From NCBI GenBank assembly GCA_002413045.1, contig DHWF01000040.1, forward strand, positions 1 to 32,552: 32,552 bases of DNA, written 5' to 3'. This document shows positions 6,515 through 14,556 of this stretch, piece by piece. The DNA is from Chloroflexi bacterium UBA5189. GTDB lineage: Bacteria > Chloroflexota > Limnocylindria > Limnocylindrales > CSP1-4. Position numbers and translations under genes: made by a program. The first letter of the stretch is position 1. Every line of letters begins with the position of its first letter. The notes beneath the pieces were generated by a model that saw only the letters and a program-made list of their open reading frames with translations, was not told where the DNA came from and made no database searches.

Positions 6515-7587
6515 TGCTGATCGCCGTCCGCACGGTCTCCGAGACCGACGCCATCCGGACCATCGAGGGCCTCGCCTACCCGTTCAAGGGCCGTGACACG
6601 TACGGGACGTTCTTCTCGGCGCGCACGGACTTCCACTGGGGCCTGTTCCCGGACACCGACCCGGTCGCGGCGCGGTCCGACGAGGATCCAGGCTTCATCC
6701 GGCCGATGACGTTCCACCACGGCTTCGACCCCGACTTCGGTCTCGACGTCGACGGCGTGCGGGTTGGCGGCTGGAGCCCGGTCCGGATGGATGCAGACGG
6801 CGTGTGGGTCCGCTCGCAGATCGACAAGCGTCACGCCTACTACGAGAGCCGCCTGCGACCGCTCCTCGACGCCGGCGCGCTCGGCCTCTCGGGCGGATCC
6901 GCGGAGCACAGCGTCCGGATCGACCAGAAGTCCGGCGAGGTCCTCGATTGGCCGGCGTACGAGCTCGCGCTGACGCCGGTCGAGTCGAACCCGCTCGCGG
7001 TCATCGCGGCCCGCGCCGCCGAGATCGCCTCCACGATCCGGATCGTGGAGCATTTCGTGGGAAACGATGGCGATTCGCCCGCCGGCGATTCGCCCGCCGT
7101 GCGCGGCATCCAGACCTTCGCCGACATCCAGGCGGCGGCCGTAATGAGCGACGAGCTGCCCGAGGCGTTCGACACGCTCGAGAGCGCGATCTACAGCGCG
7201 ATCTACGCAACGGACGCTGACTTCAACCCCGAGACGCCCGAGGCCAAGCAGACCGCGATCGGGACCAGCCTCGAGCAGTTCCGCGTGTTCGTGCTGTCGA
7301 TCCTCGACACGGCTGCCGCGACGCCTCGCGCCGGCACCCGGGCCACGCGCGCCGGCCGGCGCAACAGCGCGAGCGACGAGACCTCGCTCGCGACCGCCCA
7401 CGACAACATCGCGTCGGTCCTCGGCATGGACTGCGCACCCGGTGACGCCTCCGCCCGTTCGGCTGAGGACCTGCCCGCGCTCCGCTTCGTGGCGGAGCCG
7501 GAACGGCCCGACGTCGAGCTCGCCGCGATGGCCACCCGGGCTGCGGAGACCGCTGCCGCTGAGGCCGTCCGCCGGCTCACGGGGTAA
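6514..7587 (+). CDS. Prohead protease with long C-terminal extension
   Basis: 357 residues from ATG 6514. The first 165 residues match herpesvirus-assemblin/HK97-type prohead proteases. A His pair is in RPMTFHHGF (H68/H69), the likely nucleophile Ser is in ALGLSGGSAEH (S126 or S129), and the closing strand PAYELALTPVESNP includes E150. The enzyme would trim capsid or scaffold proteins during maturation. Family members are often about 200 residues. Here about 190 more follow: an acidic helical region (SDELPEAFDTLESAIYSAIY) and an Ala/Arg-rich end. I infer a fused scaffold-like segment. The domain border coincides with a 22-base palindrome and a 15-base tandem repeat. Confidence 0.88.
   Translation: MLIAVRTVSETDAIRTIEGLAYPFKGRDTYGTFFSARTDFHWGLFPDTDPVAARSDEDPGFIRPMTFHHGFDPDFGLDVDGVRVGGWSPVRMDADGVWVRSQIDKRHAYYESRLRPLLDAGALGLSGGSAEHSVRIDQKSGEVLDWPAYELALTPVESNPLAVIAARAAEIASTIRIVEHFVGNDGDSPAGDSPAVRGIQTFADIQAAAVMSDELPEAFDTLESAIYSAIYATDADFNPETPEAKQTAIGTSLEQFRVFVLSILDTAAATPRAGTRATRAGRRNSASDETSLATAHDNIASVLGMDCAPGDASARSAEDLPALRFVAEPERPDVELAAMATRAAETAAAEAVRRLTG
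7029..7098. repeat. 22-bp palindrome plus 15-bp tandem duplication
   Basis: Inside the protease gene, 7029-7050 is a perfect 22-base palindrome (left half CTCCACGATCC). Eighteen bases later the unit GGCGATTCGCCCGCC occurs twice in tandem (7069-7083 and 7084-7098), giving GDSPAGDSPA in the protein. Both lie at the boundary between the protease core and the C-terminal extension, so they may mark the joining of two coding segments. The palindrome could also bind a dimeric protein. Confidence 0.6.
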
Positions 7588-7618
7588 CCCGTCGAGCCCC
7601 TCACCCATCGCCGTTCCG

Positions 7619-7640
7619 AGACCCGCCGAGAGGCGGGTCT
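7619..7640 (+). terminator. Hairpin between protease and capsid genes
   Basis: AGACCCGCC (7619-7627) pairs perfectly with GGCGGGTCT (7632-7640) around a GAGA tetraloop of GNRA type. The sequence after the stem is TCTGATTCC, with only a weak U-tract. It may be a leaky terminator, an mRNA 5' stabiliser or a processing site that sets capsid expression apart from the upstream genes. The capsid ribosome site (AGGAGA, 7650-7655) follows ten bases later. Confidence 0.55.
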
Positions 7641-7664
7641 TCTGATTCCAGGAGAACCCTCGCC

Positions 7665-9254
7665 GTGAACCGTCACGACATCCCGCTCCAGCTCTTCCAG
7701 GGGCCCGTGCCCACGGCCCACGCCGTGTACCGGGCGCCGATCCTCGGCTTCGCCGCGCTGGCCGGTCTCGGCCTGCTCCCGGCCGACCTCGGCATCACGA
7801 TGCTCGACGGCGGCGCGGCCAACGTGGCCGAGATCACCCCCGCGCAGCTGGCGGCCCACCCGGCCGTCCAGCAGCTGCTCGCCGACACCGCCCGCCAGGC
7901 GGCCGAGGCGGCGGTCCGCGCGGTCAATACCGTGGATCCTGATGCGCGCCCAGGCGGCGCCGGCACGCCCGCCGGCACGCCCGCCGTCCCCGCCTACAAC
8001 CGCCAGCGCTATGGCCTGCCGCGTCTCGGCCAGGCCATGCGGGCGACCTACGCCGGCGGGTTCCGCCAGAGCCAGGCGTTTGAGCGCGATTTCACCCAGG
8101 CCGCCAAGGAGATCTTCGGCTACGCGGCACCCGAGGAGGGCGAGGACGACAAGGATCCGTTCCTCGAGGGGCAGGGTGGCAAGTCCACTCGCTCGCTGAT
8201 CTGGCCGAAGACCCGCGACGAGATGGTCGAGGTCCTCGACGCCCTGGGCGAGAAGCCCGCGGCTCGCGAGGCGGCCTACCTCGCCCGGATCGAATCCGGC
8301 GTCCGGGCCATGAGCGAGGCGTCGGTCGGTGCCGGCGGTGCGCTCGTCCCGACGCAGTACCTCCAGGACAAGTTCCAGTACGCCCTGGTCAGCATGACCG
8401 CGATCCGACGCTCAGGTGTCGATTCGATGCCGGCGGCGTCGAACATCGTGATCCTGCCCCGCGAATCGGTCCCGGGCGGCGCGTCGGTCGCGGCCGAAGC
8501 CGCCACCCTGGCGCCCCAGGACGCGACCCTCGCCCAGCAGACGATCACGATCAAGAAGCAGTACGGCTATCGGCTGTACAGCAACGAGCTCCTCGCCGAC
8601 GCGACGCCGGCGTGGAACGAGTTCCTGGCCAACACCCTCGTCCGTGACGTGGCCCTCAAGCAGGACCAGCAGTTCCTCGAGGGCACCGGGGCCGGCAACG
8701 AGATCACCGGGCTCGTGGCCTACGCCGGCACCACGGCCGGCCCGGCCATGGGCGCGAATGGCGGCACCCCGACCATCGACAACGTCATCGATTCCACCTA
8801 CCTCCTGCGCGCCGTGAACGTCGAGCCGGACGTCGCCTACGGCAACCCGCGGACGATGCAGACGCTCTCGAAGATCAAGGACTCGACCGGCAACTACATC
8901 CTGTGGGCGGCCGGCGGCTACAACGCCCCGCGCCTGTACAACGGCCAGGTGGCCGGGATGCAGTCCGACCGCGCGGCGTCCAGCCCGAGCGCCGTCCTGC
9001 TCGGCCAGATCGACTTCTACTTCAGCAACCAGATGCTGGCCACCCGCACCGTCGGCACCTCGGCCGACACGACGGACCTCGTCATCACCAACCGCCTCAA
9101 CCTGCTGATCGTCGAGCGGCAGGGCATCGAGGTCGCCTACAGCGAGCACGTCGCCTTCAACTCCGACCAGACCGCCGCCCGGGCGATCGGACGGGCCGCG
9201 ATCGTCGCGCTGCAGCCGACTGGCGTCGAGCTCTGGGTCGGCATCCGACCGTAG
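7665..9254 (+). CDS. Major capsid protein (HK97 fold)
   Basis: 529 residues from GTG 7665, behind AGGAGA nine bases upstream. The first 115 or so residues are Ala/Pro-rich and helical and probably form a delta (scaffold) region removed by the protease. The capsid core follows: ALVPTQYLQDKFQYAL, QQTITIKKQYGYRLYSNELL, DQQFLEGTGAGNEITGL and AVLLGQIDFYFSNQML, ending IGRAAIVALQPTGVELW. These are typical HK97-fold phage_capsid features (N-arm, E-loop, P- and A-domain). The protein assembles into the icosahedral shell with the portal at one vertex. No canonical Lys/Asn crosslinking pair can be assigned by eye. Confidence 0.93.
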   Translation: MNRHDIPLQLFQGPVPTAHAVYRAPILGFAALAGLGLLPADLGITMLDGGAANVAEITPAQLAAHPAVQQLLADTARQAAEAAVRAVNTVDPDARPGGAGTPAGTPAVPAYNRQRYGLPRLGQAMRATYAGGFRQSQAFERDFTQAAKEIFGYAAPEEGEDDKDPFLEGQGGKSTRSLIWPKTRDEMVEVLDALGEKPAAREAAYLARIESGVRAMSEASVGAGGALVPTQYLQDKFQYALVSMTAIRRSGVDSMPAASNIVILPRESVPGGASVAAEAATLAPQDATLAQQTITIKKQYGYRLYSNELLADATPAWNEFLANTLVRDVALKQDQQFLEGTGAGNEITGLVAYAGTTAGPAMGANGGTPTIDNVIDSTYLLRAVNVEPDVAYGNPRTMQTLSKIKDSTGNYILWAAGGYNAPRLYNGQVAGMQSDRAASSPSAVLLGQIDFYFSNQMLATRTVGTSADTTDLVITNRLNLLIVERQGIEVAYSEHVAFNSDQTAARAIGRAAIVALQPTGVELWVGIRP

Positions 9255-9343
9255 TCCTCGTGCCCCGGGGGGGCCGAGCGCGCCCCGGTCCCCCGGGTCC
9301 ACTCCCTTTGCCCCCCGCCAACCCAAACGAAGGAGTCATCTCG

Positions 9344-9838
9344 ATGTCCGACACCAAGGACGAGCAGAAGCTCACCACCAGCGCCGACGCGCTGCGAGCG
9401 CCCAACGATCCGACCGAAGACCCCTACCACACCCGCGGCGTCAGCCCCGAGGCGGCCGAGGCGGGTTTCCGAGCCGCCGGCTATCCCGAGAAGGGCCCGC
9501 TGGCGGGCCGCGATCCTGGCGACAAGCTTTCGATCGAGGACGCGGGCAATCTCGGCCCGATCGCGATCGCCGACTCGGACAGCCAGGTCAATCCGACGGC
9601 CGACAAGGTCGGACCCGAGGGCGGGATCATCGCCAGCGACGCGCTGGTCGACGATCACTCGAAGACCGCGCATCCGGATCCCAAGGACACGCGCAAGCCG
9701 AGCAAGCCCGCAGCGCGGTCGACCTCGGCGCCCGTCGCGGCGCGGACCGTCGGCACCCCGATCGTGGTTGCCAACCCCGCCCCCGGACCGGCCAAGACCG
9801 CCCACGCGGATCCGGCGGCACCCAAGGCCAAGAAGTAG
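9344..9838 (+). CDS. Head-region hypothetical protein, disordered
   Basis: 164 residues from ATG 9344, with a strong Shine-Dalgarno (GAAGGAG, 9329-9335). It is hydrophilic throughout. The N-terminal half is acidic (DPTEDPYHTRGVSPEAAEAG). The C-terminal half is rich in Pro, Ala, Lys and Asp, with the repeated phrases KTAHPDPK and KTAHADPAAPKAKK. There is no membrane or catalytic motif. Its place between capsid and connector genes suggests a minor head or decoration-related protein. The 89 bases upstream contain long G and C runs (9264-9297) that can pair, but no clear terminator. Confidence 0.7.
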   Translation: MSDTKDEQKLTTSADALRAPNDPTEDPYHTRGVSPEAAEAGFRAAGYPEKGPLAGRDPGDKLSIEDAGNLGPIAIADSDSQVNPTADKVGPEGGIIASDALVDDHSKTAHPDPKDTRKPSKPAARSTSAPVAARTVGTPIVVANPAPGPAKTAHADPAAPKAKK

Positions 9839-9913
9839 TTCCTCCCCCTTGCCGTGGGCATCAGGCAGGACCGGCGGCACCTAAGTCGCCATACACCTCG
9901 GAGGTAGCGCCGA

Positions 9914-10786
9914 ATGGCCACTGCGGTTCTCGCGTACGCGGTGCCGGCGAACGTCAAGACCCGGATGACCCAGAACGGCATCAACTTCGGCAACGGCGAC
10001 GACGCGGTCCTGCAGCAGCTGTGCAATCAGGTCAACGGTTGGATCGAGGCGAAGTCCAGGCGGATCCTCGGACCGATCCCGGCGTTCTCGACGACCCTCA
10101 ATGGGGCGATCGGAGTCGGTGCGACTGCGATCACGCTGACGACGGTTGCCGGGCTCGCGCTCGGCGACGCGCTGATGCTCGGTCCGGTCGCGGGGACGCA
10201 CGAACACGTCATCGTGGCCGCGATCGCCGGCAGCGTCGTCACGCCCCAGGCACCGACGGTGTCGGCCTACGGCAACGGTGCCGCGGCGCAGCGGTGCTAC
10301 CTCTTCGACGGCGCAGATGCGCTCGAGCGCGGTCACCTGATCCCCGCTCCGAACGGCGTCATCGCCATGACGAGTCTCGAGGTCGGGTTCTACACCGGCG
10401 GCGCGTTCAACCTGATCCCGCCCACCGATTGGTTCCTCCGGCCGCTGCCGCTCGATCGAGAACCAGGCTGGCCAGCGACCGAGATCTGGATGACCGACGT
10501 GCCGAGCTCGAACAACCCGGCGCCGTCGTTCTACGCGACGAGCTTCGGTTATGGCGGCTTCGCGACAGCGCGCACGGTCATGAGCCCCGGTTGGCCGGCA
10601 ATGCCCGACGAGATCGTGGGCCTCTCTGAGCGTCTCGTCGTGAGCGCCTACCGCGCCCGGGCATCCGGCGGCGGCGGCCAGGTCACGGTCGGCTCGGACG
10701 GCTCGCGCACGATCGAGCGCGCGATGGACGCCCAGGACTGGCGGCTCATCAACGGCTACCAGAGCAAAGAGGTCGTGATCATCTAG
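9914..10786 (+). CDS. Head-tail connector (adaptor) protein
   Basis: 290 residues from ATG 9914, with GGAGGT (9900-9905) upstream. The start of the chain (DDAVLQQLCNQVNGWIEAKSRRIL) resembles the first helix pair of HK97 gp6-type adaptors that seat on the portal ring. A Gly/Ala/Val-rich beta insertion follows (IGVGATAITLTTVAGLALGD), then LTSLEV-like strands and DWRLINGYQSKEVVII at the end. The protein is longer than simple gp6 adaptors because of the insertion. The role is inferred from position and helix pattern. It ends TAG and is directly followed by the next ATG. Confidence 0.7.
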   Translation: MATAVLAYAVPANVKTRMTQNGINFGNGDDAVLQQLCNQVNGWIEAKSRRILGPIPAFSTTLNGAIGVGATAITLTTVAGLALGDALMLGPVAGTHEHVIVAAIAGSVVTPQAPTVSAYGNGAAAQRCYLFDGADALERGHLIPAPNGVIAMTSLEVGFYTGGAFNLIPPTDWFLRPLPLDREPGWPATEIWMTDVPSSNNPAPSFYATSFGYGGFATARTVMSPGWPAMPDEIVGLSERLVVSAYRARASGGGGQVTVGSDGSRTIERAMDAQDWRLINGYQSKEVVII

Positions 10787-11212
10787 ATGGCCGGCCTGCA
10801 CAACCTCGTCGCCCAGGGCCTCGCGGCAGATGCCGCGGCCGTAGCGGGGATCCAGGGCGCGTCGGCGACGCCCGTGGACGCCCTCCCGGCAACGCCGTTC
10901 GTCGTGATCGGACCGCCGCGCGGCTCGATGGTCGGCGGATCGTGGGAACGGCTGTTCCTGATCTACCCGATGCACCTGTTCTTCATCCGCGCGGCGTCGG
11001 CCGACCGTGACCAGGTCGCCATCAACGACTTCTGCGACCTGTTCATCACCGGGTTCCGGACCGGGATCACGCTGGGGGTCGCCGGCGTCGTCGAGGCGCT
11101 CATCGCGAGCTGGGACACGAACAAAGAGCAGGACGTCAACGGCGACACCTACCAGCTGATCGAGTTCGTCGTCTCGGTCGAGGTCGATCGACCGGCGAGC
11201 TACACGCCATGA
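10787..11212 (+). CDS. Probable tail terminator or head-closure protein
   Basis: 141 residues starting at ATG 10787, immediately after the previous stop. It shows alternating helices and strands: LFLIYPMHLFFIRAAS, DFCDLFITGFRTGITLG and YQLIEFVVSVEVDRP. Small alpha/beta proteins at this position in HK97-type phages cap the tail tube (gpU-like) or close the head-tail joint. I assign that role from position and size and not from a diagnostic motif. The last codons overlap the ATG of the next gene (11209). Confidence 0.6.
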   Translation: MAGLHNLVAQGLAADAAAVAGIQGASATPVDALPATPFVVIGPPRGSMVGGSWERLFLIYPMHLFFIRAASADRDQVAINDFCDLFITGFRTGITLGVAGVVEALIASWDTNKEQDVNGDTYQLIEFVVSVEVDRPASYTP

Positions 11213-11793
11213 CGGCCCTCGCGATGGTCGCCGAGGGCGGCGAGAAGCTCGTCGCGTTGCTCGAGAAGAAGCAGGCCCAGGTCGAGGCCAACCAGTCGCG
11301 CGCCGAGCGCGCCGCCGCGAACACGCTCAAGAAGGTCATGCAGGCCGAGGCCCCGTACACGGCCACCTCGGTCCGTGACGTCACCCGCAAGAAGGCCAAG
11401 GTCAAGCACCTCCGGGCCACGATCCGGGTCCGGCACACCGCATCCGGTCAATGGGCCGTCGGGCCGGCCTCGCCGCTGGCGCACCTGGTCGTGCGCGGTG
11501 CCAGCCGCGGCCAGACCGAGCGGGTTGGCGGATCCGGCGGCCAGGTCCACCAGGTCACCCTCGCCGGCCGCCGCCAGCTGCGGGCCCATGCCCGCGGGAT
11601 CGTCGGGCCAGCCGGGGAAGCCCGGGCACTGGCCATCACCTCCGGCGGCCAGACGTTCTTCCGAGCGTCGGCGAAGCCGGGCCCGATGCCAGCCAACAAC
11701 TTCATCCAGCGAACCCTCGAGATCGCCCGGGGCGAGGCCACGCACGAGGCCGGCAACGTGCTGTTCCGCGGCGCAACCGTGACGGAGGCGTGA
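11209..11793 (+). CDS. HK97 gp10-like neck / minor tail protein
   Basis: 194 residues from ATG 11209. The N-terminal helix is highly charged (LVALLEKKQAQVEANQSRAE). Then come the blocks usual for gp10-like neck proteins: MQAEAPYTATSVRDVTRKK, RATIRVRH, and later ASPLAHLVVRGAS and a C-terminal ANNFIQRTLEIARGEAT. These proteins join head and tail during assembly. The order here (tail-terminator-like gene before the gp10-like gene) differs from the commonest order, so the two labels could be exchanged. Confidence 0.65.
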   Translation: MTALAMVAEGGEKLVALLEKKQAQVEANQSRAERAAANTLKKVMQAEAPYTATSVRDVTRKKAKVKHLRATIRVRHTASGQWAVGPASPLAHLVVRGASRGQTERVGGSGGQVHQVTLAGRRQLRAHARGIVGPAGEARALAITSGGQTFFRASAKPGPMPANNFIQRTLEIARGEATHEAGNVLFRGATVTEA

Positions 11794-11794
11794 C

Positions 11795-12694
11795 ATGACG
11801 ACCTTGAAGTTCGGCCGCCGGCCGCCCAAGAACGCGCCGGCCATCAAGCTCGCTGCGCTGCTCACGGGCGTCGTGCCGGCCCACCCCGCCGCGGTCGACT
11901 ACCTCGCGCAGCTGACGGCCTGGCAGATGCTCGGCAACGACCAGTACGGCGATTGCGTGGCCGTGACCTGGGCGAACGTCCGGCGCCTGGTGACGGCGGC
12001 GCTCGGGACCGAGTCGTACCCCACCCTCGCCGAGGTCCTCGCGTTCTACCGGACCCAGAACCCGAACTTCCCGACCGACGACAACGGCATGGACATCCAG
12101 ACTGCGCTCGAGGCCCTCGTCCACGACGGCGGCCCGGATGGGGTCAAGGCGATCGCGTTCGCCAAGGTCGACCACACCAACGTCGACGAGGTGTTCGCCG
12201 CAGTCGCCGTGTTCGGCTCCGTGTGGGTCGGCATCAACGTCCAGGCCGCCAACATGACCGACTTCGACGCCGGCAAGCCGTGGACCTACCACTCGGGCAG
12301 CGCGATCGACGGCGGCCACAGCGTCATCGTCGGCGGGTACAGCGGGCTCGCATCCGACGACGAGCGGCTCATCACCTGGGCCGCTGAGACCGGGTTCACC
12401 GACACCTTCTGGTCGCACCTCGTCGAGGAGGCCTGGGTCGTGATCTGGCCCGAGCACTTCGGCTCGCGGGAGTTCCTCGAGGGAGTCGACCTCGCAGCCC
12501 TCGCCATCGACTACCAGGCCATCACCGGCCGCGCGCTGCCGGTCCCGGCACCTGCGCCCACGCCGGCACCGGCCGATGTCGATGCCACCTTCGCGGCGGT
12601 CCTCCGACCGTGGGTCGCGCTCCGGCACTCGGGCGTCAACAAGGTCGCCGCCACCGCGGCGAAGGCATGGCTCAGCGAGAAGGGGATGGCATGA
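11795..12694 (+). CDS. Papain-like cysteine peptidase in tail operon
   Basis: 299 residues from ATG 11795, one base after the previous stop. The catalytic set of a papain-like (C1/C39-type) fold is visible: GNDQYGDCVAVTWAN with Cys54, DGGHSVIVGGYSG with His175, and ITWAAETG with a Trp that usually follows the third catalytic residue. A PAPAPTPAPA linker (249-261) leads to a small helical C-terminal domain. Such proteins occur in actinophage tail or lysis regions. The target is unknown: it could be a virion-borne peptidase acting on cell-envelope peptides, or a maturation enzyme. There is no signal peptide. The stop overlaps the next start (ATGA). Confidence 0.75.
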   Translation: MTTLKFGRRPPKNAPAIKLAALLTGVVPAHPAAVDYLAQLTAWQMLGNDQYGDCVAVTWANVRRLVTAALGTESYPTLAEVLAFYRTQNPNFPTDDNGMDIQTALEALVHDGGPDGVKAIAFAKVDHTNVDEVFAAVAVFGSVWVGINVQAANMTDFDAGKPWTYHSGSAIDGGHSVIVGGYSGLASDDERLITWAAETGFTDTFWSHLVEEAWVVIWPEHFGSREFLEGVDLAALAIDYQAITGRALPVPAPAPTPAPADVDATFAAVLRPWVALRHSGVNKVAATAAKAWLSEKGMA

Positions 12695-13017
12695 CCACGA
12701 GCAACGACCCGGTCACTGAGCCGACCACGGAGGCAGTCGATGCGCCGCCGGCGCCCGCAAAGCCAGCCTCGACCGTTGCTCGGGAAACGAAGGCGCCGCC
12801 ATCGACGGCAAAGCCCGCAAAGCGGCGCGCCCGCGCCCGGGCCCGGAAGCCGGCCAGCGCGAAGCCGCCGGCGCCGGTCGTGGTCCTGCGCTACGTCGGC
12901 GACGGCACCGTATTCCAGAGCGGCATCCCGAACCGTGATGTGACCACGGACGACAACCTCACCGACGACCTCGCCGAGCTCGCCGTCGCAACCGGCACCC
13001 ACCAGAAAGTGAGCTGA
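12691..13017 (+). CDS. Small Pro/Ala/Lys-rich phage protein
   Basis: 108 residues from ATG 12691, which overlaps the peptidase stop. Residues 1-65 are low-complexity Thr/Pro/Ala then Lys/Arg-rich (KPAKRRARARARKPA). The C-terminus is a compact conserved-looking unit, VVVLRYVGDGTVFQSGIP followed by NRDVTTDDNLTDDLAELAV. The YVGDG...GIPxRDLT pattern recurs, from memory, in small proteins next to phage tail genes. The function is unknown. Five bases separate it from the tail tube gene. Confidence 0.65.
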   Translation: MTTSNDPVTEPTTEAVDAPPAPAKPASTVARETKAPPSTAKPAKRRARARARKPASAKPPAPVVVLRYVGDGTVFQSGIPNRDVTTDDNLTDDLAELAVATGTHQKVS

Positions 13018-13021
13018 CCCG

Positions 13022-14014
13022 ATGGCCACCGGCGCCCTCGCCCTCGAACGCCTCCAGGCCGGCCTGGAGGCGGCCCGCGGTACGCCCGTGGCCGCGACCC
13101 GACGCGTCTACGGCGAGCGCGGGCCGGCCTTCTGGGATCCGACGGTCAAGAAGGAGTTCCTGTCCGAGGCGATGACCTCGTACATCAAGAACTACCGGCA
13201 TGTCATCGTCGAGCAGTCGGGCAAGCTCACGATCCCGGCATGGCTCACCGCATCCGATCTCGCCTGGTGGGGCCAGCTCTTCTGGAAGGGCGCCGTCACC
13301 GGCGTCCTGTCAGCGACGACCGTCTACACCTACACGTTCGCGCCGACGGCCGGCAGCGACGACCTCAAGACGGCAACCTTCGAGACGTTCACAGACACGC
13401 AGGGTTGGCAGATCCCGTTCTGCCTTGCCGACAAGCTCGAGATCAGCTGGCAGGGCAGCCAGGCCGTCCGGATGACCGCGGAACTGTTCGGCCAGCAGTT
13501 CATCGCGCAGGCCGTGACGGTCGCCATCGGCGACCGGACCGTCCTCAACGCCGCGGCCGGCACGACCGCGCAGGTCTTCATCGACAACGGCGGTGGCACG
13601 ATCGGCACGACCGCGGCCCCGAACGTCCTGTCGGGCAAGCTCACCTGGCAGAACAACTGGATGCCGATCATCCACAACAAGGGCCAGCTGTACTACGACG
13701 ATGCCGTACGTGAGCCGCGCTCGCTCGCGATCGAGCTCGACATCCACTACAACAGCAACACCGAGCTCGCGACCCTGCTCGCCGACACCGAGCGCCTGAT
13801 CCGGGTCCAGTTCACCGGGCCGGTGATCGCCGGGTCCGCCGGCAACATCCCCGAGTCGGTCAAGGCCGACTTCTACGGCTTCCAGCTCGATGCCGGGTTC
13901 AGCCCGAACAAGGCGATCCGGGTGGTCAAGATGGCCGGCGAGAGCCAGTACGACACGGGTGCCACGTTCGACTGGCAGGTCGCGGTCGCGAACTCCAACG
14001 TCACGCTCCCGTGA
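13022..14014 (+). CDS. Major tail tube protein
   Basis: 330 residues from ATG 13022. The chain opens with ALERLQAGLEAARGTPVAAT, common in actinophage tail tube proteins. It continues as a long beta-rich sequence: TVYTYTFAPTAGSDDLKTAT, PFCLADKLEISWQG, LSGKLTWQNNWMPI and LAIELDIHYNSNT. It ends with strands around FDWQVAVANSNVTLP. Subunits would stack in rings to form the tail tube. The position directly before the chaperone genes and tape measure supports this. The stop overlaps the next GTG. Confidence 0.88.
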   Translation: MATGALALERLQAGLEAARGTPVAATRRVYGERGPAFWDPTVKKEFLSEAMTSYIKNYRHVIVEQSGKLTIPAWLTASDLAWWGQLFWKGAVTGVLSATTVYTYTFAPTAGSDDLKTATFETFTDTQGWQIPFCLADKLEISWQGSQAVRMTAELFGQQFIAQAVTVAIGDRTVLNAAAGTTAQVFIDNGGGTIGTTAAPNVLSGKLTWQNNWMPIIHNKGQLYYDDAVREPRSLAIELDIHYNSNTELATLLADTERLIRVQFTGPVIAGSAGNIPESVKADFYGFQLDAGFSPNKAIRVVKMAGESQYDTGATFDWQVAVANSNVTLP

Positions 14015-14463
14015 GCGGTTGGGACCAGGCTCGGCGGGTCACGCTCGCCGAGCCGTGGGCCGACTTCTGGGTCGACGTCAACCCGGACCTGGAGATGGGC
14101 GCCTGGCTCGACTTCAAAGAGGCGTGGCAAAAGGCCAAGTCCTCGCCGATCGTCCAGAACATCGAGGCGCTCATCGCGGCCTTCGGGGCGCTCATCATCC
14201 GGCACAACCTCGTCGATCGCGAGGGCGAGCCACTGCCGTTCGAGCTTCGGCGGCTCACCCCCAAGCTCGTCGCGGCGATCGGCGAAGCGATCTTCACCGC
14301 CCAGGAGGGCGCGGGCGAAGCCGTCGACCCTTTTGGGAACCTGGTGCCATCGCCCGCGCTCTCATTGGTGGCACCGACGTCCCGCCGCGGTTCGCGCTCT
14401 TCCAGCTCGCGGGGGGCGACGCCGACAGCTACGTCGCGCTCCTCCGCTCGCCGCGCCGGCTAG
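14011..14463 (+). CDS. Tail assembly chaperone, short form (gpG-like)
   Basis: 150 residues from GTG 14011. Translation without frameshifting gives a mainly helical protein: ADFWVDVNPDLEMGAWLDFK, IVQNIEALIAAFGALIIRHN and RRLTPKLVAAIGEAI. After residue 108 the zero-frame tail becomes Ser/Arg-rich and featureless. The short and long forms of such chaperones coat the tape measure and help the tube polymerise, as in lambda gpG/gpGT. Position between tube and tape-measure genes is diagnostic. Confidence 0.8.
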   Translation: MSGWDQARRVTLAEPWADFWVDVNPDLEMGAWLDFKEAWQKAKSSPIVQNIEALIAAFGALIIRHNLVDREGEPLPFELRRLTPKLVAAIGEAIFTAQEGAGEAVDPFGNLVPSPALSLVAPTSRRGSRSSSSRGATPTATSRSSARRAG

Positions 14464-14555
14464 TCGAGGAGCTCCTCGCCTTCCGGAACGAGCTGACGAT
14501 GTACGAGAACTACCGGGCTGAAGAGGCCCAGTGGGCTCGCGAGAGGACGCACTGA
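14011..14555 (+). CDS. Tail assembly chaperone, frameshifted long form (gpGT-like)
   Basis: A -1 slip on CCCTTTT (14328-14334) joins the first 108 residues to a second frame. That frame reads WEPGAIARALIGGTDVPPRF, then FQLAGGDADSYVALLRSP and RRLVEELLAFRNELTMYENY, and stops at 14553-14555, giving about 181 residues. The second frame has good codon bias but no useful start of its own. Its C-terminal acidic helix (EEAQWARERTH) is typical of T-domain endings. The long form is needed in small amounts, and the ratio to the short form is set by slippage. Confidence 0.78.
14328..14375 (+). promoter_or_regulatory. -1 programmed ribosomal frameshift signal
   Basis: The heptamer CCCTTTT (14328-14334) lies in the required X XXY YYZ register (GAC CCT TTT GGG). 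Eight bases downstream, GGTGCCA (14343-14349) can pair perfectly with TGGCACC (14369-14375) around a 19-base loop. Loop bases CCCGCG (14353-14358) are complementary to CGCGGG at 14408-14413, so a pseudoknot is possible. Spacing and location are those expected for tail-chaperone frameshifting. Confidence 0.75.
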
Positions 14556-14556
14556 G

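Noticed and set aside
9264..9297. G- and C-run hairpin after the capsid gene as a terminator
   Set aside because: CCCGGGGG and CCCCCGGG can pair, but no T-run follows and the next gene has its own strong ribosome site. It may slow transcription but is not convincing.
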